64,000 nt of DNA from Aurantiochytrium sp. KH105. Lineage: Eukaryota; Sar; Bigyra; Thraustochytrida; Thraustochytriidae. The position numbers and the translations under genes were made by a program. The stretch covers positions 186,001-250,000 of the forward strand of contig BGKB01000040.1 of NCBI GenBank assembly GCA_003116975.1, in the 5' to 3' direction. The first letter of the stretch is position 1. Each line of letters begins with the position of its first letter. Shown here piece after piece: positions 50,285 to 60,257 of the stretch. Under the pieces are notes generated by a model. That model made no database searches, was not told where the DNA came from, and saw only the letters and a program-made list of their open reading frames with translations.

Positions 50285-51945
50285 GGAGAGTTCCCATTTC
50301 CAAGATACACCAGGACCTCCTGACTCCGGGCCAACCCGGAGACGTTGTTCGAGCTTCGGCACGAGCACGATACGATGCTCGCCTCTCTGCTAGCTAGCCT
50401 AGTCGAAATTTGCCTGGTTGATGAAACGAAGAAAAGTTTTCCTCGCCCCGTTCACTTCCTTCCCTTCCCGCCATGCATTCATTCATTCATTCATTCATTC
50501 ATTCATTCATTCATTCATGCCGGGATGCCCTTGCACTTCCTCCTCCGCGCACCGCCGCCTCCTCCTTCTTCTTCTCTCTCCATCCATCACGGCCCTCTAC
50601 TCCCACGCCCCGTCCATCGCGGCGCGCCCCATGAACGCTCGCTGGCCTCGCCTCGCGCGCGGCATGGCACCGCATCCGGGCCTTCCTCGCTTCCCTTCCC
50701 TTCCGTGCCGGCCAGCCAGCCAGGGCGGGCACGCCGCGGCGCTCCGCGATGCGGTCGTCGCGCGTTCGGGGCGCGGGCAGCGGCCACCGGAGGCGCGGGA
50801 GGCGGAGGCGAGGGAGACGGAGGCGAGGGCGCATGGGGGATGGACGCGAGCGCGAGCGCGGCGAGGCGGGCCGCTGGAGCGAGAGCGGGTCGCGCGGCCG
50901 GCCGCGGGGCTGGCTTTCGCGAGGGCGCTGCGCTGCGCGGAGCGAGGAGGTGGACGAGATGAGGCGAGGTGAGGTGAGATGGACGAGATGAGTTGAGACG
51001 AGATGAGATGAGCTCGACGGACGAGAACGAGATGGGAGGCGACATGGAGAGACGCTGGCGAGCGGAGGCAGCAGACCCGAAAGAGGCGACGCTGCGCGGC
51101 GCGGAGCGGAGCGGAGCGGCACGGCGCGCGAGGGAGCGGGGAGCGAGGCAGGGAGCGAGAGCGCGCCTGCGCGGCGCTGCGGGCGGCGAGCGAGCGTTTC
51201 GGGGCAGGCGGGCAGGGCGGGGAGGAGAAGTCCGCGCCGGCTTGGAAGCGAGGAGGGGGCTCATTCGAAGCCCAAAGCTCGGCGCGCGCAGGCAGGGAGC
51301 CCCGCGCGAGCTCGCTGCTGCTGTTTGCCTGCGTGCTTGCTTGCGTGCGTGCTTGCTTGCTCGCTCGTCTGGCTCTGGGTCGCGGAGCAGCCGGCTGGGC
51401 CTGGGCGCCCGGCGACGCCGAACGAGCGAGCGCGCCTGGGCGGCTGGATCGTCGGCGAGGATTGCGGCTTCTTTCCTTGTCTCCCAGCAGGGAGGGGGCT
51501 TGCCATACGCATACAGGCGCACGTACCACACACGCAAGAAGCCAGAGAAAGCCAGGAGGTGGAGAACAAGCACGGCCCGAGCGAGCCCGGAAAGGCTACG
51601 CGGAGAGCCCGCGCGCGCCGAGGTGGAGCGCTTTGGGGATCGTGTGCTGCGCTGCGTGCAGACCGACCACTGGCCACGGGGTGGCTGGTGGAGCAGAGCA
51701 GAGCAGAGCAGAGCAGAGTGGGCTAGAGGGAGCGCAGCCAAGCGAGACCGTAACGCGCGACTCTGCGCCCCCCTTGGTCTTCCATCTTTGGAGCTAGCTG
51801 GCGCCATCCGCCGAGAAGACGTGCCCCGAGACCCACTTACTTGCCAAGCCCAAAGCGCAAGCAAGAGGAAGGAGAGAGACGCGAGAGCGACTAACAAGTG
51901 GCGATCGTTTCACTCGAGACAATCGATCACCCACCTGTAAGGCTG
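50285..51945. other. Repeat-rich, GC-skewed intergenic region
   Basis: 1.66 kb without a supported gene. It holds (CATT)n at 50476-50518, a purine-rich (GAGAT)n-like stretch at ~50949-51035, (TGCT/TGCG)n at ~51325-51362 and (AGCAG)n at ~51695-51718. Long open frames on both strands here are low complexity and are rejected. Confidence 0.55.
50476..50518. repeat. (CATT)n microsatellite
   Basis: About ten perfect CATT units between the NBAS stop codon and the GC-rich stretch. Confidence 0.95.
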
Positions 51946-53241
51946 ATGCGTCCGGGCACGGTCAGCAATACCGTGAAGCAAGGTCGCGAGGCCGCAGAGT
52001 TCGCGCGGAGCAGCAGGAGCGGCAGCAAGAGCGGCTATCAAAACATGCTTGTCAGCGCACAGCACGAGCGCCCCGGCGACCCGGGCACGCGCAGCATGCC
52101 CTGGGATTCTGTGGCGCTCTCACCGCCCGATGCCAGCCTGATGGCCCGGAAACAGTCGCAACAGCAGCAGCAGCAGCTCCACCAGGCGCCCTCGCGCAAG
52201 GCGCTCCGCCCGCCCGCCATTAGGACGCGCAAGCTGCACTTTTCGAACAGCTCCGAGTGGCCTCCCTTTGCCAGCAAGACGCAGTGTCTCTACGTGACCT
52301 TTGCATTCTTTTCGCTCCCTCTCCTGGTGGTCATCTGCTTCGCCATGATCTTTTACCTGGCAGACCCGGCCCGTCTTGATCCCGAGTACGTGGCCAACTG
52401 CACGGCCAACTACACGGCGACCCGCGAGTACCTGTGCGGTAGCTTTGCCGTCCTTGCCTTTCTCGGCACGGTGGGCTTGCTCGTTCTCTGGGTGCCCACC
52501 ACCACCGCCCTCATCATTACCGTTTTCCACAAGCGCTTCTTCTCCGAGTTGCCGGGTATGTTTGTGGCTGCCATCATGAGTATTTGCGCAGCCGCACTCT
52601 TTTCGCTCGGCGTCATTCTCGTCGTTCGAAGCGACCATGTCTGGGCCTTTTACACCTATGCCTACTTTGCCATTGTTCTTGGTGGCGCTCTCGGGCTCAT
52701 CCTCATTGCTGTCGGAGCCTTTTACCTCGGCTCTGTACTGGTCCTCACAACCTTTACGATTATGGGCTACCCGGAAGACGAGATCCGCCGCGAGTTCATG
52801 TACGGCGGCACTTCGCAGTCTCTCACCGTGCTGGCAACGGGTGTCAGCCACGGGTCTGACAGTATTGGCGATCTCGACGACGATGATGATGGCGAAGATG
52901 CACTTTATGGCCGCCGTCGCGGCAGCAGTGCCGCCCCTGATCTCGAGAATCAGGCCGCGATCAAGGACAAGTTGGCGCTCAAGGTGGCGGACGACGCCGA
53001 CATGACGGATCTCCAGGCTGCTAAGCGCGCAATAAAGCGCGAAAAACACAAACTTGACGTCGAGCGCCGTCGCCTCGAAAAGCTTGACGAAAACATTCGC
53101 AAGCGCGAGCAGGCTGTGCGTGACCGCGAGGAAGACCTCGAGGAGCTCGAGAGTCGACTTCAGAAGCGGGAGGCTGACCTTGAAGAGGCCGAGGAGGAGA
53201 TCGCGCGGCAACTCGCGATGCACGACCGAGAGCAAGTCTAA
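51946..53241 (+). CDS. Four-helix membrane protein with coiled-coil tail
   Basis: A 431-residue protein I do not recognise. Residues 1-110 are disordered with a Gln run. Four hydrophobic helices follow at ~118-140 (YVTFAFFSLPLLVVICFAM), 172-195, 205-230 and 240-265, with an extracytoplasmic loop holding two N-glycosylation sequons (NCTANYTA). Then comes a Gly/Asp-rich linker and a ~100-residue charged coiled coil (AKRAIKREKHKLDVERRRLEKLDE). The tetraspan body with a cytoplasmic coiled coil suggests an organelle or plasma-membrane scaffold. The ATG at 51946 is the first in frame; the upstream opening lacks ATG. Confidence 0.7.
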   Translation: MRPGTVSNTVKQGREAAEFARSSRSGSKSGYQNMLVSAQHERPGDPGTRSMPWDSVALSPPDASLMARKQSQQQQQQLHQAPSRKALRPPAIRTRKLHFSNSSEWPPFASKTQCLYVTFAFFSLPLLVVICFAMIFYLADPARLDPEYVANCTANYTATREYLCGSFAVLAFLGTVGLLVLWVPTTTALIITVFHKRFFSELPGMFVAAIMSICAAALFSLGVILVVRSDHVWAFYTYAYFAIVLGGALGLILIAVGAFYLGSVLVLTTFTIMGYPEDEIRREFMYGGTSQSLTVLATGVSHGSDSIGDLDDDDDGEDALYGRRRGSSAAPDLENQAAIKDKLALKVADDADMTDLQAAKRAIKREKHKLDVERRRLEKLDENIRKREQAVRDREEDLEELESRLQKREADLEEAEEEIARQLAMHDREQV

Positions 53242-53805
53242 ATGCATGCTGGCTGCTGCTGTCCCACATCTCCGGGTTTGCAACCATATCATCATCACTA
53301 CCACCCACCCTTGGTCGGGGGGAAGAGGAAAAGAAAAGAAAGAAAAGAAGAACAACAAGCAAGAAAAACGAACCAAAATTAATGCCCGGAACAAGCACAG
53401 TCACAGTCTCTTTTTATCTACATCATTTTTTACTTACCGAACGATTTGCAACGATTCTTCCGAGTCTTTCACAGCCAGTTTGATTTTCTCTTCGTTTTTC
53501 TTCTTTTTTCGCAGCGCAAGGTTGCACTTTTCCTCTTTCTTTCTTTTCTTTGGGTGATCGACAAAACCACCGATCCATGACTGCGTCGAGACTACGAGCT
53601 CTTCAGACGTTCCACCACATGTGACTTTGGATAATTTTCTTTTTCTTGCAAAGTGCCGGTGCCACAGTGCCAGTGGACCCAAAATCTCAACGGATCTCCG
53701 TAGCTTCTTCTTGACAAGCTTCACTATCTGACTGATGAGTGAGTGATCCCGCGAGCGATTTCGCGGGCCCAAGCTCGCAACAAGCCTTACGGGGCAGTAG
53801 CAAGG
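53242..53805. other. Intergenic region between two plus-strand genes
   Basis: A-rich GAAAAGAAAAG and AGAACAAC tracts (~53325-53365) and T-rich runs (~53405-53550). Likely 3'UTR and promoter. No gene seen. Confidence 0.45.
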
Positions 53806-54609
53806 ATGGCGTCCTCCATGCAAAGGTCGTGGACGTCGCGACACTACGCAGTTGGCTCGTTTGCGAAACGATCGCCGCAGCTGATCACGCCGCCCGATAG
53901 AACAGAAACGGATGTACCCCCAGAGAACGCCCCGATCACGATATTGCAAACACTGCCATCGCCGCGATTGCAGCCTCGGCAGCATGCCGTGGTAGAGACC
54001 TCGAGATTTCCCCGCAAAGACCTGGCGAATCATTTGCCTGAAGACTCTCCCAAGCGACGCGTGAAAAAGCGCGTGCCAGCTCCAGCGGTCCGTAAAAAGT
54101 CTTTCGTGCGACCGTCACTCTCGAGTCAGCTTGCAAAAATTGGTGCTGAAGCAAGCGAAATCACCCAGCAGCTGACCAAAACATTTGGGCCCGTAGCTGG
54201 ATCCTCTGCCGGGCAATCAAGCGGCCCAGACGCTACACTCCTCTTCCAAGCCCCTGCGCAGAGCTTCGTCGTTGGCAAGCTCGCAAGCAAATTTCCATCA
54301 ATCGTGCAATTCTATACAAACCGATGCGAATATCAGTTCCACCATCCATATCAAGCTGCACAGATTCACATGATAATGTACTACCATGACATGGATGACG
54401 CGACCTTGGACAAATCACGATGGACTTTGCGCTTTCGCATTCCTCGACATCTCTTTCACTATGGCGATGACTACGATCATCGAAACGCCCGACATGCAGT
54501 CGAGGTGATATTGAGTTCCGAACACGATACCAGACGCGTTGCTGCAGAGCGAGCACGTTTTCCTGGTGGCCTTCGGATCTTGCGTAAGCGGGCGGGCTCG
54601 TCATCTTAA
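53806..54609 (+). CDS. Unknown protein with conserved-looking C-terminal domain
   Basis: A 267-residue protein. The first ~110 residues are Arg/Pro/Ser-rich and probably disordered. From ~160 the sequence looks folded: ASKFPSIVQFYTNRCEYQFHHPYQAAQIHMIMYYHDMDDATLDK, then WTLRFRIPRHLFHYGDDYDH and HAVEVILSSEHD. The pattern of aromatic and histidine residues and short beta strands is unlike random frames and I believe it belongs to a conserved eukaryotic family, but I could not name it. A ciliary protein is one option. ATG at 53806; the frame before it lacks ATG. Confidence 0.65.
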   Translation: MASSMQRSWTSRHYAVGSFAKRSPQLITPPDRTETDVPPENAPITILQTLPSPRLQPRQHAVVETSRFPRKDLANHLPEDSPKRRVKKRVPAPAVRKKSFVRPSLSSQLAKIGAEASEITQQLTKTFGPVAGSSAGQSSGPDATLLFQAPAQSFVVGKLASKFPSIVQFYTNRCEYQFHHPYQAAQIHMIMYYHDMDDATLDKSRWTLRFRIPRHLFHYGDDYDHRNARHAVEVILSSEHDTRRVAAERARFPGGLRILRKRAGSSS

Positions 54610-54806
54610 TTTTAAAAAGAAAAGGTAGATACGCGCAAGGTTGGACTTTGCACGTCAGGAATCAGCTGTCCCAAAAGCGATCAAAACCAAACAAAAAATA
54701 AATTGTATAAAGAAACGGACGACGGTGCGCCGTGGGTGAATGATTACGTTTTCGCCACACGATCGAAAGATAGATTCGCTGACCCAAGCATACTTGAAGG
54801 CCTGGC

Positions 54807-56405
54807 CTAGTTGTCGCGATGGCGCGGCGTGGCAATCATGGGAAGACCCCCATTGACCGTCATGGTAATACCGGTAGCATAGGGTGGGTTCAGGGGCGGA
54901 CGCTCCATTTTGAAAGAGAATCGACGTACGAGCTCCACAATGAGAACCTTGGCCTCGAAGACGGCAAGATCGGCACCAAGACACTTGCGCTTGCCTGGCT
55001 GAAAGACGGGGAACATCCACTCTGACACCTCGCGCTTCGAGCCATCGGGAAGAATCCAACGTTCCGGACGTGGCTCTTTGACGTCCGGGCCCCACAGCTT
55101 TTCAGAATGACCCATGGAGTAAATGTCAAAGTTGACAGTCGCCCCGGCGGGAACAAAGGTTCCGTCGGGCAAGACGTCGTCGCGGCAAGCCATCTTTCCA
55201 TCCGAGGGGACGGGCGGGAAAAGACGAAGACTCTCGTTGACGAGTCCCGTGAGGTAGGGAAAGCCGCGCTTGAGCTGCTCGAGCTTTGGCGGTGTAAAGT
55301 CGGCCGGATCGCGTTCTGGAAGCTCGCGCTCAATCTCCTCGAGAAGCTTGGCCTCGATTTCAGGATGGGAGCCGAGAAGGAGAAAGGTAAAGGAGAGCAG
55401 GCAACCCGTCGTGTCCCGGCCTGCAATGAAAAAGCTCATGACGACATCGCGCAAGAAGGTGCGCGTAGTACTGCTGTTGCAATCAATTTTCTCATTGCGG
55501 AAGTGAGTGATAAAGTGAGAAAGAATGTCCTCCTTGTCGCTCATGTCGGGATCCGCGAGGCGCTCGTCGATGACCTCGAAGCTAAACCTGTCCATCTTGG
55601 CCAAGTGCAAGAACAGCTCGCGCTCCGACTCGTAAAACCATCCAAGCCACTCAAAAAAGGGTTTGGTGAAGCGCTGAAAGCTGAGCTTCTGGGCTTTGTC
55701 AAAGGACTCGGCAAACCACGCATTCTCCTCGTCGTCGAGAGTGTCGAGGTTGACGCCAAAGCCGACCGTGCCGATGGAGTCCATGGTAAACTTGAAAAAG
55801 ACCTTTTGCATGTCGATCGCGCGGGTGCCATCAATCGTCTTGAGGCGGTCGGCAATCTTGAGGGCGTTGTCCGCAAACACTTTGTACATTTTCCCCTGGA
55901 ACACGTTCCGGGTGAAGATCTTGGATGCCGTCTTGCGTTGCAAGGTCCACGCGGCGCCCTGATCCGCAGCGTGGGGCCCATGGTTCGTCACAAAGATACC
56001 TTTGCCCAGCAGCGAGGTGAGCAGACGTTCAAGGTTGTGGCTCTTGATGTAAATGTCGAACTCGGTCTTGAGGATGTGCTTGACGTTGTCCGGGTTCGCG
56101 GTGGAAATGAGGACATTTGGCGTCCAGACGGCCATCATTTGCGCGTATGTCTCGCCATACTTGTTCATGCGGTCCACTTTAAAGTCGTAGAGTCGCTCCC
56201 ATTGCGGAAGAACTTCCGCAAGGGCGCCCAAGAGGCCGCCCGCCTTGATGGGCCTCGGGTCCAGGTGCGGGTTCTTGCGTACCATCAACCTGCGCAGCCT
56301 CCATTGTCGCAGCACAAGCCGCAGCGCCGCGGCCAGCGCGCCGGCCGCCAGCAGCCGCACCAGAAGCCACAGCTTGCGGCCCAGCGCCCGGACCTTGGTC
56401 TCCAT
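54807..56405 (-). CDS. Cytochrome P450 (CYP86/CYP94-like fatty-acid hydroxylase)
   Basis: A 532-residue ER-bound P450. An N-terminal hydrophobic anchor (WLLVRLLAAGALAAALRLVL) is followed by the P450 fold. The I-helix has FIAGRDTTGCLLSF (~325-338), the K-helix ESLRLFPPVPSDGKMA, the PERF-like PRPERW, and the heme loop FQPGKRKCLG with the axial Cys (~466-475). The overall pattern, including the DVLPDGTFVPAGATV strand, is that of CYP86/CYP94 and CYP52-like fatty-acid omega-hydroxylases. The substrate is inferred to be long-chain fatty acid. ATG at 56405; the upstream frame is GC-driven and without good ATG support. Confidence 0.88.
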   Translation of the reverse strand: METKVRALGRKLWLLVRLLAAGALAAALRLVLRQWRLRRLMVRKNPHLDPRPIKAGGLLGALAEVLPQWERLYDFKVDRMNKYGETYAQMMAVWTPNVLISTANPDNVKHILKTEFDIYIKSHNLERLLTSLLGKGIFVTNHGPHAADQGAAWTLQRKTASKIFTRNVFQGKMYKVFADNALKIADRLKTIDGTRAIDMQKVFFKFTMDSIGTVGFGVNLDTLDDEENAWFAESFDKAQKLSFQRFTKPFFEWLGWFYESERELFLHLAKMDRFSFEVIDERLADPDMSDKEDILSHFITHFRNEKIDCNSSTTRTFLRDVVMSFFIAGRDTTGCLLSFTFLLLGSHPEIEAKLLEEIERELPERDPADFTPPKLEQLKRGFPYLTGLVNESLRLFPPVPSDGKMACRDDVLPDGTFVPAGATVNFDIYSMGHSEKLWGPDVKEPRPERWILPDGSKREVSEWMFPVFQPGKRKCLGADLAVFEAKVLIVELVRRFSFKMERPPLNPPYATGITMTVNGGLPMIATPRHRDN

Positions 56406-57441
56406 GCTCGCTCGCGCTTTTCCCTTTTCCCGCCCCGCGCTCGCTCCCGAGCTCGGTGCCCAATACTTCCCGAGCTCGCGAGCTCCTCGCGCGCGCGCAG
56501 ACACGGGCTTGGCCGCGCGGAGGGGTCCTGGCTCGCGTCGCGCCGCGCGCTCGTTGCGCGTCTGCGCCGCCGCGGAGACGAGCGAGCGAGCGTCCGCGAG
56601 CGCGCTGCGCAAGCAAGCTCCGCAAGCAAGCTCCGCAAGCGGCGCCGCCTTTTGCGCTCGCGGCGAACAGCGAGTCTTCGCCGGCTCGTCCCTGCGTGGC
56701 GTCTGCTCCGCTCCGCTCCGCTCTCGGGACGCGCGAATGACGTGGTCAGGGACACGGAAAGATAGATCAGATAGATCGCGCAGGGCTCTCCCGGCCGCGC
56801 AACAGGCAGGCTCCGTTCGACACGTCGCGCGGCCGCTGTGAAATGCGCGCGCGCAGAGGTGCAACTTGCAGCGGCAAAGGACCGGTGACCTGAAGATTGG
56901 CGGAGGCAGGGAGGGACAAGCGTCGGGCACGTTTGCCGGGGCTTCCGGGGGACGCGGAGGCTGAATTCGTGGAAAGCCTGAGTGACTCGTACGGAGATTG
57001 GCCAGGGCAGAGCAGGCCGCAATGTGTGGATCGAGGTCATAAGTCAAGTCGGTCTGTTGCCGGGGGAGGGGGGGGGGGGGTGAAGGGTGACGTGTCAGTC
57101 GAAGATGCGAGGGATCGTAGCCCTCCTTGCCCAAAATCAAGAGCACCAAAAGTTGCAAATAAGACCGACACCGCAGTATTCTTTGAGATTACGCCATGGA
57201 CCACGGGCCTTGGAAAGCAAGTCCAAGCAGGGCAAGGCGACCTCGCATTGGTCCAAAAAGCAAAGGAGTACGCATGCTCATGAAAAACTTGACTCACTGT
57301 CAGACACTTTTTTTTTGTTTTTTGTGGGGAGTGATAGAGGGGGGGTCATGAAGGGTGGAACGTGGGATCAATTGCGGTACCGTGCGATCGCGCGCGACGC
57401 AACATTGTGCCATAAGGAGAACGCGACGCACGGTGAAGGTA
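56406..57441. other. Upstream region of P450 gene
   Basis: About 1 kb. A (GAGC)n run is at ~56578-56591, an AAGCTCCGC repeat at ~56610-56640, and a G run at 57067-57080. No gene supported. Confidence 0.5.
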
Positions 57442-58878
57442 TTATGACATGCCAAGATTGGCGCAGCGCACATGATAGAGAAATGCCTCCGAAGGCTGAA
57501 TCACACGGACATGTGGGAGATCTCTCTCGTTGTAAACGTGTGTGAGAATGTCGATCCAGTGCACCTTAATCGACGTGTATGGCACGTTGGGTCTTACAAA
57601 CAACTTTGTAAGACCTGTTTTGGCTTTCCCACCCACGACAACCTTTTCCTCAGGTGGCGCGTTGCAAAATCGGGTGTCCTCACGGCCTTCGTCGTCGACC
57701 GGAGCAAGCATAAATAGCTGCATGATGTTGATATCTGGCCTCACTGACTGAAAAATGTTCGCGGTCAAGTACTCGTCGAGGTCAAGAAAGCCTACCCAGC
57801 TGGGCTGCAGAGGCGATACGCGGTCGAGGCAGTCCTTGCGAGTGAAAGACTGCAGGAAAGCCTTGGTGTTCCAAACTATCCAGCGCGACCAAATGCCGTA
57901 ATGGTCCTGAAAAACATCGCGAAGATCTACAATTACGAGACTGCCCTCTCGCTTGTAGGTCTCAAGAACAGCCCGGTCCTTGATCCGCGATGTGCCTACT
58001 TCATACATGATAGTGGTTGCGATGCCGTGCTGGACATTGTTCTCCACAAAGTATGCAATGCTCTTGCCATACACTTGGTCGAAGAGCACACGACCGCACA
58101 CGACGGGCTTGTCCTTGATCATATCAGCCCCGCGATCCGGAACATGTCCCACGCGTAGGGTCTGCGGCGAGCGTCCGTCAAAGCCGTAATCATGGCGAAG
58201 CTCGTAGTGCTCAAAAGGGAGCACGCGTTTGATGGGCGATGCAAAGATGCAACGCAAGTGGACAGTGCGGAGAGGGTACCGCTCGTAGATGAGGTCTGAC
58301 TTGAAGGCCTCCTTGAAGGCTTTAAAGTGGGACCAGGTACCCCGGTCCTCGTTCATGGGCACATTCTCCTCTGGCGCCATGGTCACCGCAACGGTGCCTA
58401 CATAGCACTCGTCCGTGCCGTAGCGGCAAACTCTGCACGTGCGGTCGTTGCCGGCCGACACGTCGCACCATCTGTTATCCGAACACATTTCCAGCTCGTA
58501 CTCGAGTGAGCTGAGTCTCGCCACGACATTGGCACGAACCTCGTCGAGTTCTGGAGACCACCACGCAAGCACGGACTGCGCGAGGGCCTCTGCGCTCGTG
58601 CGGGTCGACCGCGGCATGCGAGAGGCCTCGTCCGGGTGAATGCGCAACTTGTACCCTGGCAGTTTAGCCATGGCGGGCAGCGTCTCTTGGTGTCTTGCCG
58701 TAATGGCGCGGTAGTCAAACTCGAGCATGCGCCCGACCTGCACTCCTACGAGCAGCATCATGAGCAGCATGAGCACCTCGCGGCACCTCGAGGTTGTGCA
58801 CGTGGATGTTTTCCTCATTTTCTTGACAAGCCGCGCGCTACTCCCGAGCGGCGTCCGGGGCGACCTCGGGGGCATCAT
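57442..58878 (-). CDS. GT92-like (DUF23) glycosyltransferase
   Basis: A 478-residue type II membrane protein. After a basic N-terminus the segment EVLMLLMMLLVGVQVG is a signal-anchor helix (~35-50). The lumenal part has several Cys (EMCSDNRWCDV, CRVCRYGTDECYVG) and a glycosyltransferase family 92 core: VLFDQVYGKSIAYFVENN, SRIKDRAVLETYKREG, VVIVDLRDVFQDHY and the acidic FLDLDEYL. The last is a DxD-like metal/nucleotide-sugar motif. Family members transfer galactose to glycans in the Golgi, but the donor and acceptor here are unknown. Two ATGs are possible, 58878 and 58818. Confidence 0.78.
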   Translation of the reverse strand: MMPPRSPRTPLGSSARLVKKMRKTSTCTTSRCREVLMLLMMLLVGVQVGRMLEFDYRAITARHQETLPAMAKLPGYKLRIHPDEASRMPRSTRTSAEALAQSVLAWWSPELDEVRANVVARLSSLEYELEMCSDNRWCDVSAGNDRTCRVCRYGTDECYVGTVAVTMAPEENVPMNEDRGTWSHFKAFKEAFKSDLIYERYPLRTVHLRCIFASPIKRVLPFEHYELRHDYGFDGRSPQTLRVGHVPDRGADMIKDKPVVCGRVLFDQVYGKSIAYFVENNVQHGIATTIMYEVGTSRIKDRAVLETYKREGSLVIVDLRDVFQDHYGIWSRWIVWNTKAFLQSFTRKDCLDRVSPLQPSWVGFLDLDEYLTANIFQSVRPDINIMQLFMLAPVDDEGREDTRFCNAPPEEKVVVGGKAKTGLTKLFVRPNVPYTSIKVHWIDILTHVYNERDLPHVRVIQPSEAFLYHVRCANLGMS

Positions 58879-60257
58879 CCCCGCCAGGACGGCGACGCCG
58901 CCGCGGCCCTCCGGCCTCCCGCGCGCCCCGCGCTCCCTCGCGCGCTCGCGCGCCAAGGGGTCCAGGTTCGAGGTCAGCGCAGCGCTTCCCTCCCTCGCAC
59001 CGCGTGGGCCCGCCCACCCGGCAGACCCGGTCGCCGGGAGCGAAGCCCGCCGCCGCGATGCGATGCGCTGCGCCGCGCCGCCCGCCGCCCGCCGCGAGCA
59101 GCGCTGCCGGCCCGGCCTCGCGCGCCCGCGCGGCGCCGTGGCACCGACGAAGTTGTTCTGCGCCGCCGCCGCCTCGCTCCTGTTTCGCCTCGCGCCTCGT
59201 TGCGCTCGCTCACCCGCGAGACGCATTCTGCACTTGCGCCGCCGCATTTCGCACTTGCGCGCCGCGCCTTTCCCCACTTGCGCGCCGCGCCATTCTCCAC
59301 TTGCGCGCCGCCCCCTTCTTGCCCCTGCACAGCGAGCTAAGCTGCCTCGCTCCAGCCCACGGCGGCCCGCTCGCGCCCGCGGCGCACGCGGCCGCGCACG
59401 ATAAAGCCTGCCGCTGCCGCGCACGAGCACGCCGCGCACGAGCGAGACGCGCGGCTCGAAGCCCGCTCCGCGCGGACCGCCCGCGGGGCCATGCCGCGCT
59501 GGGATGGCCAGCGCGTGCACGGCGCGCACACCGTCGCAGCGCGTCGGCGAGCGCGCCATGCCGGCAGCAGCGACACGGCCGCCGCCCCGGGCCGCGCGCG
59601 GGGCCGCGGGCACGCCGGCGCGCGCGGGGCTCCGGGCTGCGCGCGGGCTCGCCGCGAGGCCGGCGCCCAAGGGCCGACGCGCGGAGACGCCGCCGGCCGC
59701 TGGCTCGCGCGTGTCCTCGGCGCACACGTGCACACCGGAGCTGGGCCGCTCTTGCAAAGACAGGCAGAGTCGCGGACTCGGAGCTGGCAGTGGCGGGTGG
59801 TAGTAACGGCCTCGAGATCCCCAGGCCGTCTTGGAGTGGTGTGGAAGGCAACTCGGAGTTGGAAGAGCCCGACCGCGACGGGAGCGACGAGAGTGGCAGC
59901 TTGAACGGACGAGAAGAGACCCCAGAAGAGGGCCCATTCACGGACCTGGAGGAGAGAAGACTTTGGGATGGCTAGTATGAAGGACTGTGTAGGGTTGTGG
60001 GCCTGGCCGCGATCGTATACATCATTTCCAGATATGAAGTCATCAACACTCCCGCAAAATTGGACATGAAAAGGCTATTTTAGCTCCTTGGAGCTAGTCA
60101 CCAATGCTGACTAGGCCCAGTCTCAAGCCTTCAAAAGAGGGCTATGCGAAGGCCATGAGCAAAAATACTCTAAAGTATCTCACACAGAACGACACAGAAA
60201 ATTTGATGATAAAAGCAAATGTGGAAAAAGGTATAAACTGGGTCGCTTGCGTCACGG
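58879..60257. other. GC-rich upstream region of GT92 gene
   Basis: About 1.4 kb with no supported gene. The 22-bp tandem element at 59226-59312 is its main structure; 59320-59760 is very GC-rich and produces long spurious frames on both strands. Beyond 59990 it becomes AT-richer as the 3' side of the next gene. Confidence 0.55.
59226..59312 (+). promoter_or_regulatory. Four tandem ~22-bp elements upstream of GT92 gene
   Basis: Four near-copies of ATTCTGCACTTGCGCGCCGC, with the CACTTGCGC core at 59231, 59252, 59275 and 59298 (spacing 21, 23, 23 bp). Same unit as at 15484-15565. It is ~350-420 bp upstream of the GT92 start at 58878, on the opposite strand. Confidence 0.6.

Noticed and set aside
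50587-51897. 436-codon minus-strand and 315-codon plus-strand frames in GC-rich DNA
   Set aside because: Both are Arg/Ala/Ser/Pro low complexity, arise from short tandem repeats, and start or end inside repeats without good ATG context.
55107-56765. 552-codon plus-strand frame over the P450 gene
   Set aside because: Antisense of a clear P450 gene.
59004-59975. 323-codon plus-strand and 243-codon minus-strand frames
   Set aside because: GC-rich Arg/Ala frames inside the GT92 upstream region; no motifs, both strands equally open.
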